DNA of 64,000 bases from Mycobacterium sp. E3251 (GCF_001666835.1 NZ_LZJF01000068.1:55350-119349), one strand, 5' to 3'. Shown: positions 54,013 to 62,637, counted from the stretch's first letter. Notes: generated from the letters alone by a model not told the origin. Program-made: numbers and translations.

Positions 54013-54750
54013 CTAACTGGTCACCGGCTGTCGCCCCCGCCGCCGCGACCGCACGGCCGCCAGCGCCTGCTCCCACGCCAGCATCGTGGCCGCCTTCACG
54101 TTGGCCGGCTTCACACTGTCTCTGGACAGCAGCGCGGTCGCGGCCGCCTTCGTGGTCGCCGACGACTTCGACAGATGGCCGGAGTCGAACGGCGGCTGAG
54201 GGTCGTATTCGATCGCCAACTGGATCGCCTTGGCCCTACCTTCGCCGCCGATCTCGCCGGCCAGCCACAGCGCCATGTCGAGTCCCGCCGACACCCCCGC
54301 GCAGGTGACGACGTCGCCCTGGTGCACGATTCGCTCGTCGCCCACCGGAACGGCACCGAAGGCCTTCAGGGCCGGGACGGTCAGCCAGTGCGACGTCGCG
54401 CGGCGGCCCTCGAGCAGCCCGGCGGCCGCAAGGATCACCGACCCGGAGCACACCGACGTCGTCCATCGGGCGCTCCGATGCGCCCGCCGCAGCCAGTCCA
54501 GCAGCGCCTCATCGCGGGCATGCACCGGGGTCGACGGGCCGCCCGGCACCAGAATCACGTCGGGCGACGGTGTGTCGGCCAGCGAATGGGTGGCCCCGAT
54601 GACTAGCACACCGGAGTCCGCGGTGATCGGCCCTGCCTCGTGCCAGACGAACCGCACCTCGGTGTCCGGCAGATTGCGCAGCACCTCGTACGGGCCGATC
54701 ATGTCGAGCGCGGTGAATCCCGGATAGGTCACGATCGCGATTTGGTTCAT
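54013..54750 (-). CDS. DJ-1/PfpI family protein (Rv1930c-like)
   Basis: A 245-residue class I glutamine-amidotransferase-like DJ-1/PfpI protein (MNQIAIVTYPGFTALDMIGP). The nucleophile-elbow Cys is in WTTSVCSGSVILAAAG, with DVILVPGGPST before it. It is similar to isonitrile hydratase / ThiJ-type enzymes. It is longer than I recall for Rv1930c (about 174), with a basic C-terminal helix (MLAWEQALAAVRSRRRGR). It lies just downstream of the GlxA-type regulator on the same strand and shares its DJ-1 fold. Confidence 0.85.
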   Translation of the reverse strand: MNQIAIVTYPGFTALDMIGPYEVLRNLPDTEVRFVWHEAGPITADSGVLVIGATHSLADTPSPDVILVPGGPSTPVHARDEALLDWLRRAHRSARWTTSVCSGSVILAAAGLLEGRRATSHWLTVPALKAFGAVPVGDERIVHQGDVVTCAGVSAGLDMALWLAGEIGGEGRAKAIQLAIEYDPQPPFDSGHLSKSSATTKAAATALLSRDSVKPANVKAATMLAWEQALAAVRSRRRGRQPVTS

Positions 54751-54781
54751 GGTGTCGTCCTTTCGGTTTCAGGCGTCAGTG

Positions 54782-55741
54782 TCAGGCGAAGGCCTTGCGG
54801 TACTGGTCCGGCGGAATGCCGACCCGGCGAAGGAAGTTGCGCCGCATGGTTTCCGCGGTGCCGAAGCCGCAGCGGCTGGCGATCGCGACGACGGTGTCGT
54901 CGGTCTCCTCCAACTGACGGCGTGCGGCCTCGGTGCGGATGCGCTCCACGTACTGGCCGGGCGCCTCGCCGACCTCGGCGGTGAACACGCGGGTGAAGTG
55001 CCGCGGGCTCATCGCCGCGCGGCGGGCCAGCTCGTCGACGCTGTGCTCGCCGCCCGGTTCCGCCTCGATGGCCTCCTGCACCGCGCGGATCGCGTTCCGT
55101 TTGGCGCGCGGCATCCACACCGGCGCCGCGAACTGCGTCTGCCCGCCGGGGCGGCGCAGATACAGCACCAGCCAGCGGGCGACCGTCTGCGCAACCTCGG
55201 TGCCGTGGTCGTCTTCGACCAGCGAGAGCGCCAGGTCGATCCCCGCGGTGACACCCGCGGCCGTCCATACGGTGTCCGAGCTACGGACGAAGATCGGATC
55301 GGCGTCGACGTCGATCGCCGGGAACTCACGGGCCAACCGCCCGGCGAAGGCCCAGTGTGTGGTGACCCGCTGCCCGTCCAGCAGGCCCGCCTCGGCCGCC
55401 AGGAACGCGCCGGTGCAGACGGTGACCACGCGGCGGGCGTTTCCGGCGACGGCCTTGATCCAGCCGATCAGCTCGGCATCCGACCGGGCCGCCTCGACAC
55501 CTCCGCCGCCGGGCAGCACCACCGTGTCGATCTTCTCGCTGGGATCGTTCGGGTCCGGCAGCGGCGCCGCGACGAAGCCCAGCCCGGTCGGTGTGGTGAT
55601 CGCCTGCCCGTCGACCGAGCCCACCACGACGTCGTACCCGCCCCCGGTCAGCAGCGATGCACCGGCGAAGACGTCGTGCGGTCCCACCACGTCGAGCGCC
55701 TGCACGCCGGGAAAGCCGGCGATGACGACCTTGCGAGTCAT
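54782..55741 (-). CDS. GlxA-type transcriptional regulator: DJ-1 domain plus AraC helix-turn-helix (Rv1931c-like)
   Basis: The 319 residues from ATG 55741 divide into a DJ-1/PfpI sensor domain (MTRKVVIAGFPGVQALDVVG, TVVLPGGGGVEA, VVTVCTGAFLAAEAGL) at about residues 1-185, and a C-terminal AraC double helix-turn-helix (SVDELARRAAMSPRHFTRVF, VVAIASRCGFGTAETMRRNF). Such regulators sense small metabolites or nitrogenous compounds through the DJ-1-like domain. It is 31 bp upstream of its DJ-1-only neighbour and divergent from tpx. Confidence 0.92.
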   Translation of the reverse strand: MTRKVVIAGFPGVQALDVVGPHDVFAGASLLTGGGYDVVVGSVDGQAITTPTGLGFVAAPLPDPNDPSEKIDTVVLPGGGGVEAARSDAELIGWIKAVAGNARRVVTVCTGAFLAAEAGLLDGQRVTTHWAFAGRLAREFPAIDVDADPIFVRSSDTVWTAAGVTAGIDLALSLVEDDHGTEVAQTVARWLVLYLRRPGGQTQFAAPVWMPRAKRNAIRAVQEAIEAEPGGEHSVDELARRAAMSPRHFTRVFTAEVGEAPGQYVERIRTEAARRQLEETDDTVVAIASRCGFGTAETMRRNFLRRVGIPPDQYRKAFA

Positions 55742-55852
55742 GAACTCAAGTGTTCGGCACGGCCCGGCATGTCGTCTACGCCCTGTAACCCACCAATTAG
55801 GACATGGGGACCTGGCCCATGGCATGCTCGGCGGGCTTGGCAGACTGTCCGC

Positions 55853-56347
55853 ATGGCACAGATAACGTTGCGTGGAAACCCGATCAACACCGTCGGCGAG
55901 CTGCCTGCCGTCGGATCCCCGGCGCCGGCCTTCAGCCTGACCGGCGGCGACCTGGGGGCGGTCAGTAGCGACCAGCTTGGCGGTAAAGCCGTGGTGCTCA
56001 ACATCTTCCCGTCCGTGGACACGCCGGTGTGCGCGGCCAGCGTCCGGACCTTCAACGAGCGCGCCGCCGCCAGCGGGGCCACGGTGGTGTGCGTGTCGAA
56101 AGACCTGCCGTTCGCGTTCGCGCGGTTCTGCGGGGCGGAGGGCATCGACAACGTCAAGACGGGCTCGGCGTTCCGCAGCAGCTTCGGCGAGGACTACGGC
56201 GTCACCATCAACGACGGCCCGATGGCCGGTCTGCTGGCCCGGGCCATCGTCGTGGTCGGCGCCGACGGGAAGGTCACCTACACCGAGTTGGTCCCCGAGA
56301 TCGCCCAGGAGCCCAACTACGACGCGGCACTGGCCGCGGCGGGCTGA
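55853..56347 (+). CDS. tpx: Thiol peroxidase
   Basis: A 164-residue atypical 2-Cys peroxiredoxin that reduces H2O2, alkyl hydroperoxides and peroxynitrite. The peroxidatic Cys60 is in FPSVDTPVCAASVRTF, the resolving Cys93 in AFARFCGAEG, and Cys80 in VVCVSKDLPFA is the third family cysteine. It starts MAQITLRGNPINTVGELPAV. It is cytosolic and uses thioredoxin for recycling. It is divergent from the GlxA-type regulator, as Rv1932 is from Rv1931c. Confidence 0.96.
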   Translation: MAQITLRGNPINTVGELPAVGSPAPAFSLTGGDLGAVSSDQLGGKAVVLNIFPSVDTPVCAASVRTFNERAAASGATVVCVSKDLPFAFARFCGAEGIDNVKTGSAFRSSFGEDYGVTINDGPMAGLLARAIVVVGADGKVTYTELVPEIAQEPNYDAALAAAG

Positions 56348-56463
56348 CCCGGTCCGCCGACAGCGTTTTCCCCAGCGCGGGCGTCCAGGCGCTGTTTGCG
56401 CGCTGCCAATGTCCGTCGCTGTGAGCTGTTCCAAGGTCGAAGGCGAACAGGTCGTCTTCGACG

Positions 56464-57438
56464 TCAGGAGTCGCCCGAGCTAACCCCCGGCGACCCGAGT
56501 CGGTCCGCGGTGGCCGCCAGCGCTTCGCCGCATCCCGCCCACATCCGCTCGATGATCTCGGCGGCCGGCGGGATGTCCTGGATCCGCCCTGCCACCTGAC
56601 CGGTGTTGGCGACGCTGGCGTCCATGTCCCCGTCGAAATACAGCCGCTGCACCCGTTGCAGCGCCGCGGCGCCGTCGCCGGAAGACGTTGCGGTGTCCAG
56701 CCTTTCGGCGGCGGCCGTCCGGATCACCCGCATCATGCGTTTGCCGTCGAGGGGGAGGAGCACGGTGGAGGTTTCATCGGCGGCGACGACCGCCCGCTTG
56801 AGGTTGCCGTGCACCGGAGAATCCGCCGAGGCCAGCAGCCGCGTGCCCATCTGCACGCCCTCGGCGCCGAGAACGAAGGCGGCCGCCATCGAGCGCGCGT
56901 CGCAAATCCCTCCCGCCGCCACGATCGGCACGTCGACCTCGGCCGCCACCAGCGGCAGCAGCACCATGGTCGACGCACCGAATCGGTTCTTGAACCCGCC
57001 GCCCTCGACGCCCTCAACCACGAGCCCGTCCACTCCGGCGTCGACCGCTTTCCGGGCCGCAGCGAGGGTGCCCACCACATGGAACACGGTGATGCCGGCA
57101 TCGTGGAGCCGGCCGATGAACAGCGCCGGATCGCCGGCCGATGTGGTGACGAAACGGATGTCGTTGGCTACCAACAGATCCACGGTGGCCGGGTCGCGGT
57201 TCATGATCAGCGCTATGTTCGCGCCCACCGGACGGTCGGTGAGGTCGCGGACTCGCCGCAGGTCGGCCCGGCCCTGCTCGGATGTGGTCTCGATGACGCC
57301 CAGCGCGCCCGCGTTGGACACCGCGGCGGCCAGCTGGGCACCGGCGATATAGGTCATCGGCGCCTGAATGATCGGGATGTCGATCCCGGCGGCTGCGCAA
57401 ACGCGGTTCACTGCGGCGCCGCCGCGGCCGGCGTTCAT
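56464..57438 (-). CDS. Nitronate monooxygenase / FabK-like FMN oxidoreductase
   Basis: A 324-residue TIM-barrel flavoprotein: IDIPIIQAPMTYIAGAQLAA at the start, GGGFKNRFGASTMVLLPLVA, and VPIVAAGGICDARSMAAAFV in the FMN phosphate site. The usual GGEAGGH loop reads VEGVEGGGFKNRF here, so the active-site histidine typical of nitronate monooxygenases is replaced by a Phe/Lys segment, and the activity may differ. ATG 57438 overlaps the stop of the upstream NYN gene by 4 nt. Confidence 0.85.
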   Translation of the reverse strand: MNAGRGGAAVNRVCAAAGIDIPIIQAPMTYIAGAQLAAAVSNAGALGVIETTSEQGRADLRRVRDLTDRPVGANIALIMNRDPATVDLLVANDIRFVTTSAGDPALFIGRLHDAGITVFHVVGTLAAARKAVDAGVDGLVVEGVEGGGFKNRFGASTMVLLPLVAAEVDVPIVAAGGICDARSMAAAFVLGAEGVQMGTRLLASADSPVHGNLKRAVVAADETSTVLLPLDGKRMMRVIRTAAAERLDTATSSGDGAAALQRVQRLYFDGDMDASVANTGQVAGRIQDIPPAAEIIERMWAGCGEALAATADRLGSPGVSSGDS

Positions 57439-57824
57439 GAGGCTCGCGGTCCTCGGGGGTCGATGAGGTCGCGGAAGCTCGCAGCGGGGTGGACCGAGGC
57501 GCCCAGACCGACTACGCGATCGCTCAGCCCATTGTCGGACGTCACCACCCGAATGTCGTGCGGCTGGGGGTCGGCCTGGACGCGGCGGACGATCTCGTCA
57601 TCGGCGGAGTTCGCGGCCGCCCGGGGCGCGTACGCGATCTCGATCACCGATGCGGGAATGGCGCTCGACGGTGGCCGCTCGAACACGACCGTCACGCGGT
57701 CCCCATGGGTGGCCGCCCATCGGTCGAGGTGCTCCACCAATGCGACCATGGCGCCACCGCGGTCCTTCCACCACCCGTCCGGGCGGCTCCCGATCACGTT
57801 CATCCCGTCCACGATCCACCGCAC
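57435..57824 (-). CDS. NYN/PIN-like RNA-binding nuclease domain protein
   Basis: The 129 residues from GTG 57824 start VRWIVDGMNVIGSRPDGWWK, the DGMNVIGS motif typical of YacP-like NYN domains with the first acidic metal ligand. Further acidic positions occur in SADDEIVRRV and VVTSDNGLSDRV. Such domains cleave or bind RNA. The gene overlaps the nitronate monooxygenase start (ATGA), an unusual functional pairing. No partner RNA system is nearby. Confidence 0.83.
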   Translation of the reverse strand: MRWIVDGMNVIGSRPDGWWKDRGGAMVALVEHLDRWAATHGDRVTVVFERPPSSAIPASVIEIAYAPRAAANSADDEIVRRVQADPQPHDIRVVTSDNGLSDRVVGLGASVHPAASFRDLIDPRGPRAS

Positions 57825-57888
57825 GTCCCCCACGGTAGGGCGAGACCTGACCGCGGCGCGGCAACTTCCGCGGACCGCTGCACGGCCA

Positions 57889-58323
57889 TCACTTCCAGAA
57901 CAGCCCGATAAGGCTCGCCCCCACCAGTGCCGACAGCGTGAGTAATTGAGGCCACGGCCGCCACGGCGCGTCCTGGATGGCGTACGACATTTCTTTGATC
58001 GGCGATGTCTGGGGTGGAGCGGCACGCTCGGGCGGTACCGGGCGGTGGAACTGGTGGAAGTACAACTGGATGAGCGTCGCACCGATCCACAATCCGCCAA
58101 GGAAACTGACGGAGTCCACACCGCGCCAGAACACGAGCACGGCGATTGCGACGGTGAAGCCCAGCAGCACGCGATCAGAGGCGGTCGTCGCCGAAGCCCT
58201 GCCGCTGTATTGCTTGTCCAGCAAGGCGCGACGCCGGCGATACGGCAGCGCGAAAAAGGCGAACTTGACCAGGATGTGCAAACCGAGCGCTACCACGACA
58301 ACCGTGGCAATGGTGTTGATCAT
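57889..58323 (-). CDS. Small membrane protein of unknown function
   Basis: The 144 residues from ATG 58323 follow GAGAGG. Hydrophobic spans are near residues 2-24 (INTIATVVVVALGLHILVKF), 50-66 (RVLLGFTVAIAVLVFW), 72-90 (SVSFLGGLWIGATLIQLYF) and 125-142 (LLTLSALVGASLIGLFW). No family is recognisable. It is divergent from the acyl-CoA-dehydrogenase-like gene across 111 bp. Confidence 0.7.
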   Translation of the reverse strand: MINTIATVVVVALGLHILVKFAFFALPYRRRRALLDKQYSGRASATTASDRVLLGFTVAIAVLVFWRGVDSVSFLGGLWIGATLIQLYFHQFHRPVPPERAAPPQTSPIKEMSYAIQDAPWRPWPQLLTLSALVGASLIGLFWK

Positions 58324-58434
58324 GCTGCCCTCTCGCATTCGGCGGCGCGATTTTCGTTTTTGGAACGGAAAGCGGTTGGTACGGTCACCGATATCAGTTT
58401 CCCGCTGATGCCGTCGCGATGATGGGACAGGTGA

Positions 58435-59619
58435 ATGACGTCGATAGCCGACACCGATGACCGGGTGGTCTCGCTTGCCCGCGGGATGCGCGACCTGGTG
58501 CGCGCCGAGGCCGCAGAATCCGAGCGGGCGCGCACCCTCACCCCGGCGATCGTCGACGAGATGTGGGCGAGCGGGCTGATGTCCGCGTTCAACCCAGCCC
58601 CCGCGGGAGGTGCGGAACCGTCGTTCACCGAGATGATCGAGACCTGGATCGAAATGGCCTGGCAGGATGGCTCTTTCGGTTGGGTCGGCATCGCCAACCT
58701 GCCGTCCTCCTTCGCCGCCGCGGCGTACCTGCCCGACGAGGGTTTCGCCGAGGTGTTCACCGCGCACGACAACCGCGTCACGATGGGCGGCCAATTCTTT
58801 CCCAACGGCCAGGGATCCGCCGTCGATGGCGGCTACCTGGTGAGCGGGTCGTGGAACTTCGGCTCGGGCATCGGGCACTCCCAGTACGTCGCGGCCGGGT
58901 TCTTTCCCATGGACAACGGCGAAATGCGCTGGATCAGCGAGGGCTTCCCGGAGATGCGGGTCGCGGTGATTCCGCGGGATCAGATCAGCTTCAATGACGG
59001 CTGGTTTGTCCAGGGGCTCAAGGGAACCGGCTCCTATGATTACAGCGCCCAGGAGGTGTTCGTGCCGGCGAGCCGCACCTTCGAGCTCTTCGTGCGCGAG
59101 CCGTATCGCGGGACGTCGCCGGCCACCCGGATGGGGCTGATGCCGGTCACCGCCGCAGGCCACGCGTCGTGGGCGCTGGGCGTCGCCAAGAGCATGCTCG
59201 ATGACGTCCAGGAGCTGGCGGCGACGAAGTTCCGGATGAGTGACATGGCTTCGCTGGCCAGCCGCCCGACCTTCCAGAAGGGGCTGGCTCACCACCGCGC
59301 GGCCTGGCGGGCCGCTCGGCTGCTGGTGCTCGACGCGTTCACCACCGCCGAGGCCGCGGTGGCCTCGGGGGAGGAGCTGACGCCGTTGCTGCGCGCGGAC
59401 ATGCGGGTGGCGGCGGTGTACGCCACCGACATCGCGCGAAGCTGCGCCGAGTGGGCCCACCTGGTTGCGGGCACCAGCTCGATCCGGGAGGGCACTCGCT
59501 TGGAGCGGGCTTTCCGCGACATCTACACCGGGACGCAGCACGCCTTCATCAGTGAGAAAGTCGCCATCGACGTCGCGCAGATCTGGCTCGGCATCATCGA
59601 CGACCAACCGGGGCTCTGA
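58435..59619 (+). CDS. Acyl-CoA-dehydrogenase-fold flavin protein (monooxygenase-like)
   Basis: A 394-residue member of the acyl-CoA dehydrogenase superfamily. It has the N-terminal helical domain (LTPAIVDEMWASGLMSAFNP), a middle beta domain (GGYLVSGSWNFGSGIGHSQY) and a C-terminal domain of the HsaA/type-2 kind (CAEWAHLVAGTSSIREGTRL, FRDIYTGTQHAFISEK). The SGSWNFGSGI and RDIxTGxQH patterns fit two-component flavin monooxygenases (HsaA, DszC-like) better than true dehydrogenases. It heads a four-gene plus-strand set with epimerase, AraC and VOC genes. Confidence 0.87.
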   Translation: MTSIADTDDRVVSLARGMRDLVRAEAAESERARTLTPAIVDEMWASGLMSAFNPAPAGGAEPSFTEMIETWIEMAWQDGSFGWVGIANLPSSFAAAAYLPDEGFAEVFTAHDNRVTMGGQFFPNGQGSAVDGGYLVSGSWNFGSGIGHSQYVAAGFFPMDNGEMRWISEGFPEMRVAVIPRDQISFNDGWFVQGLKGTGSYDYSAQEVFVPASRTFELFVREPYRGTSPATRMGLMPVTAAGHASWALGVAKSMLDDVQELAATKFRMSDMASLASRPTFQKGLAHHRAAWRAARLLVLDAFTTAEAAVASGEELTPLLRADMRVAAVYATDIARSCAEWAHLVAGTSSIREGTRLERAFRDIYTGTQHAFISEKVAIDVAQIWLGIIDDQPGL

Positions 59620-59636
59620 GTCGCTACTATCAGCGC

Positions 59637-60539
59637 ATGCGCGGCTCAAAGATCCTGATCACCGGCCCGACCGGTCAAATCGCGACCCCCATTGCGCGGG
59701 CGTTCGCGGCCGACAACGAGGTATGGGGCATCGCCCGGTTCACCGATCCGGCAGCCCGGGAGGGCCTGGAGAAGGCGGGTGTCCGCTGCGAGCAGGTCAA
59801 CCTGGCTGCCGGTGACTTCACCAGTCTACCAACCGATTTCGAGTACATCCTTAACCTGGCGGTAGCCAAGAGCGGGAATTGGGACAAAGACCTAGCCGCC
59901 AATGCGGAGTCGGTGGGTCTGCTCATGGCGCACTGCCGCGACGCGAAGGCGTTTCTGCATTGTTCGTCGGCCGCCGTCTATGACCCGCCGGACGACAATC
60001 CGCGAACCGAGGCCGCCGCCCTCGGCGACAACCACAAGTGTCTGTTTCCCACCTACTCCATCTCCAAGATCGCGGGGGAGGTCGTCGCCCGGTCGATGGC
60101 GCGGGCCCTCGGGGTGCCCACCACCATCGCCCGGCTCAACGTCCCCTACGGCGACAACGGCGGGTGGCCGTTCTACCACATGGAGATGATGCTGGCGGGC
60201 ATCCCGATCCCGGTGCCGCCCGGTGAACCCGCACGCTACAACCCGATTCACGAGGACGACATCATCGCGACCATTCCGAAGCTGCTGGAGGTGGCGTCGG
60301 TTCCGGCGACCACCGTCAACTGGTGCGGTGACCAAACGGTCAGCATCCAGGAGTGGTGTGGCTACCTCGGCTCGCTGGTGGGCAAGGAACCGGTTTTCGA
60401 GGTGAGCGAGCAGGCGCTGCGCGGCAATCCCACGGACAGCGACCGGATGCATGAGCTCATCGGCGGCACGACGGTCGACTGGCGTGACGGGCTGCGCCGG
60501 ATGGCGGCCAAGTTCCATCCAGAGTTGGTCGGCGCGTAG
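59637..60539 (+). CDS. NAD-dependent epimerase/dehydratase (extended SDR)
   Basis: A 300-residue extended SDR. The cofactor motif is ILITGPTGQIATPIARAFAA, with CSSAAVYDPP preceding the catalytic YSISKIAGE (YxxxK) and the following RLNVPYGDNGGWP. It acts on a sugar nucleotide, sterol or similar carbonyl. It lies 17 bp after the acyl-CoA-dehydrogenase-like gene, which suggests one transcript. Confidence 0.88.
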   Translation: MRGSKILITGPTGQIATPIARAFAADNEVWGIARFTDPAAREGLEKAGVRCEQVNLAAGDFTSLPTDFEYILNLAVAKSGNWDKDLAANAESVGLLMAHCRDAKAFLHCSSAAVYDPPDDNPRTEAAALGDNHKCLFPTYSISKIAGEVVARSMARALGVPTTIARLNVPYGDNGGWPFYHMEMMLAGIPIPVPPGEPARYNPIHEDDIIATIPKLLEVASVPATTVNWCGDQTVSIQEWCGYLGSLVGKEPVFEVSEQALRGNPTDSDRMHELIGGTTVDWRDGLRRMAAKFHPELVGA

Positions 60540-60548
60540 GGATTACCG

Positions 60549-60992
60549 GTGCGCCAAGGACCCGACGCGGCGCAGCGCCTGCGCACCCTCGCGCTGCTCC
60601 GCCGCGTCCGCGACCGGATCGATCGGGAGTACGCGCGGCCGCTGGACGTCGAGGCGCTCGCCCGCGACGTACACATGTCCGCCGGTCACCTGAGCCGCGA
60701 ATTCCGCCGCGCCTACGGCGAGTCGCCGTACTCCTATCTGATGACACGGCGCATCGAGCGTGCGATGGCGCTGCTGCGCCGTGGTGACCTGAACGTCACC
60801 GACGTGTGTTTCGCCGTCGGCTGCTCCTCGTTGGGCACCTTCAGCACTCGCTTCACCGAACTGGTCGGCGTGCCGCCGAGCACCTACCGGCGCCAGGGGG
60901 CCGACGCGCTGGCCGGAATGCCGCCGTGCGTGGCCAAACAGGTGACCAGACCGATCAGGAATCGAGAAGCTCGGGTCACCGGGCCCGCTTAG
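60549..60992 (+). CDS. AraC-family HTH-only regulator
   Basis: A 147-residue protein starting at GTG 60549, almost entirely the AraC double helix-turn-helix: LDVEALARDVHMSAGHLSRE and FRRAYGESPYSYLMTRRIER, then LNVTDVCFAVGCSSLGTFST and FTELVGVPPSTYRRQ. No sensor domain, so it may respond through a partner or be constitutive. It sits within the operon, between epimerase and VOC genes, 9 bp from each. Confidence 0.9.
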   Translation: MRQGPDAAQRLRTLALLRRVRDRIDREYARPLDVEALARDVHMSAGHLSREFRRAYGESPYSYLMTRRIERAMALLRRGDLNVTDVCFAVGCSSLGTFSTRFTELVGVPPSTYRRQGADALAGMPPCVAKQVTRPIRNREARVTGPA

Positions 60993-61001
60993 CCTGACCC
61001 C

Positions 61002-61412
61002 ATGGACATCACGATTCACTCCAGCTTCCTGCCACACGACGACCCGGAATCCTCGCTCGCCTTCTACCGCGACACCCTCGGTTTCGAAGTCCGCCTCGAC
61101 GTCGGAAAGGGCGAGATGCGCTGGATCACCGTGGGACCCCCGAACCAGCCCGACACGTCGATCGTCCTGAATCCGCCGGCCGCCAACCCGGGCATCACCG
61201 AAGACGAGCGGCGCACCATCGCCGAGATGATGGCCAAGGGCAGCTACGCCACGTTGCTGTTGGCGACCAAGGATCTCGACCGCACCTTCGAGCAGCTGCA
61301 GGCCGACGACGTCGACATCGTCCAGGAGCCGACGGACCAGCCGTATGGACTGCGTGACTGCGCGGTCCGCGATCCCGCCGGCAACCTGATCCGCATCCAA
61401 CAGCTGCGCTAG
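61002..61412 (+). CDS. VOC (glyoxalase/extradiol dioxygenase-fold) protein
   Basis: A 136-residue vicinal-oxygen-chelate protein: MDITIHSSFLPHDDPESSLA, AFYRDTLGFEVRLDVGKGEM and RDCAVRDPAGNLIRIQQL. Of the usual metal ligands the first position (His/Gln) is unclear, and the terminal Glu of RDPDGN-x-x-x-[EL] reads Arg-Ile here, so it may be a non-metal binding or resistance-type VOC. Downstream of AraC, in the same order as AraC-VOC pairs seen elsewhere in actinobacteria. Confidence 0.85.
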   Translation: MDITIHSSFLPHDDPESSLAFYRDTLGFEVRLDVGKGEMRWITVGPPNQPDTSIVLNPPAANPGITEDERRTIAEMMAKGSYATLLLATKDLDRTFEQLQADDVDIVQEPTDQPYGLRDCAVRDPAGNLIRIQQLR

Positions 61413-61462
61413 GTAATCGATCCGGTCCGTGCACCGGGCCCAGCTCTAACCTCCGAACGCAA

Positions 61463-61493
61463 AAGTTCCGAACCTCATGGAGGTTCGGAACTT
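61463..61493. terminator. Strong bidirectional hairpin terminator
   Basis: AAGTTCCGAACCTC (61463-61476) pairs perfectly with GAGGTTCGGAACTT (61480-61493) around a 3-nt ATG loop. It stands between convergent stops at 61412 and 61514. An A4 run on the left gives a short U-tract to the minus-strand transcript. Confidence 0.8.
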
Positions 61494-61513
61494 CGCGCTG
61501 CCCTCTGGACGAG

Positions 61514-61768
61514 TTAAGATCCCTTGGCGTAGCGGGTCAGGAACCCGGCCGCCGCGACCGCCGAGACCGCACCGATCACGCCCCATAGCACCAGTTGGAA
61601 GACCATCGACCCCAGAAGCCAGCCGAATGTCATCCCGATGTAGAGGGCCCAGATCAGCCGGAAGGCGCTCCACAGCGCCACCGCGCCGGCGCTGAGTCCG
61701 ATGTAGAGGCTGCGCTGCCGGTCCACCCGATTGATCTGCTCTTCGATGCTGGCCGGGACGATCTTCAT
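61514..61768 (-). CDS. Small two-span membrane protein
   Basis: The 84 residues from ATG 61768 follow AAAGGAAG: MKIVPASIEEQINRVDRQRS and then spans near residues 21-43 (LYIGLSAGAVALWSAFRLIW) and 50-78 (GWLLGSMVFQLVLWGVIGAV). Function unknown. It is transcribed away from the SOUL gene. Confidence 0.7.
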   Translation of the reverse strand: MKIVPASIEEQINRVDRQRSLYIGLSAGAVALWSAFRLIWALYIGMTFGWLLGSMVFQLVLWGVIGAVSAVAAAGFLTRYAKGS

Positions 61769-61916
61769 TTCTGACTTCCTTTCGTGGGGCGCCGCCGGAC
61801 TGGCGTCGTCGTTGGGCCAAGTACAGACCCCCGGATCGGCTACCGATCCCAACCCGCCACGCGCGGAAGCCGCGCCTTCTCCTTACCCCTTGCGCCCCCA
61901 GGGCTGAGTCGGTCAA

Positions 61917-62573
61917 ATGGTCCTGATGATGAACCCGATCAAGCTCGCCGAGCAGGTCGCCGAATCGGTCCTGGCGGTAGGAGGCATTCGCGTTGGCCTC
62001 GAGGAACCGAAATACACGCGCCATCCGCTCACCGACAGCGTCGAGATACGCCGCTACGGTCCGCGGATTGCCGCCGAGACGACAGTCGACGCCGACGAAA
62101 ACCGCGCTCGTGACATGGGGTTCCGACGGCTGGCGGGATACATATTCGGCGGCAATCGGGGCAACGAATCGATCTCGATGACGGCACCCGTCAGCCAGCA
62201 GCCGGGCCGGGGCGGCCAGCAGATCGCGATGACCGCGCCCGTCGTCCAGTCCGCCGGCCCCGAGAGTGGCTGGGTGATTCGGTTCTTCATGCCGCAGAAG
62301 TGGACGATGGAGACCCTTCCCGCGCCCAAAGATGATCGAGTCCGCCTCGTCAGCGTGCCGCCCGCGACCATAGCCGTGCTGCGATTCAGCGGCGATCGCA
62401 GCCCCAAGGCGGTCGCATCTCGCACCAACGAGCTCCTGAAAACATTGCGGGACAACGGGATCAAGACCGCCGGAGAGGCGGAGTCCTGGTTCTACGATCC
62501 GCCCTGGACGCTGCCGATGCGGCGTCGCAACGAGATCGCGATTCCGATCGATCCGGCTTCCGCACCGGCCTAG
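61917..62573 (+). CDS. SOUL haem-binding family protein
   Basis: The 218-residue protein matches the SOUL/HBP domain: YTRHPLTDSVEIRRYGPRIA, GYIFGGNRGNESISMTAPVS, IAMTAPVVQS, WVIRFFMPQKWTMETLPAPK and NELLKTLRDNGI. SOUL domains bind haem or tetrapyrroles with modest affinity. The M-Y/T-x-P repeats (SMTAPV, AMTAPV) are the family's typical loops. The start may be ATG 61917, 61926 or 61929. It probably acts in the cytosol or at the membrane face. Confidence 0.88.
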   Translation: MVLMMNPIKLAEQVAESVLAVGGIRVGLEEPKYTRHPLTDSVEIRRYGPRIAAETTVDADENRARDMGFRRLAGYIFGGNRGNESISMTAPVSQQPGRGGQQIAMTAPVVQSAGPESGWVIRFFMPQKWTMETLPAPKDDRVRLVSVPPATIAVLRFSGDRSPKAVASRTNELLKTLRDNGIKTAGEAESWFYDPPWTLPMRRRNEIAIPIDPASAPA

Positions 62574-62637
62574 CCGCTCGGCACCGACGGCGCGTGGGCA
62601 TCCACATTCGGCGCTGAGCCGGTTACGGTTTGGCGCG

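Noticed and set aside
54749..55852. Long plus-strand frame opposite the GlxA-type regulator, continuous with tpx
   Set aside because: The conserved tpx N-terminus fixes the start at 55853, and the preceding part is antisense to the regulator.
56408..56483. 24-codon plus-strand frame starting MSVAVSCSKVEGEQ after tpx
   Set aside because: No ribosome-binding site, it overlaps the end of the convergent nitronate monooxygenase, and nothing supports translation.
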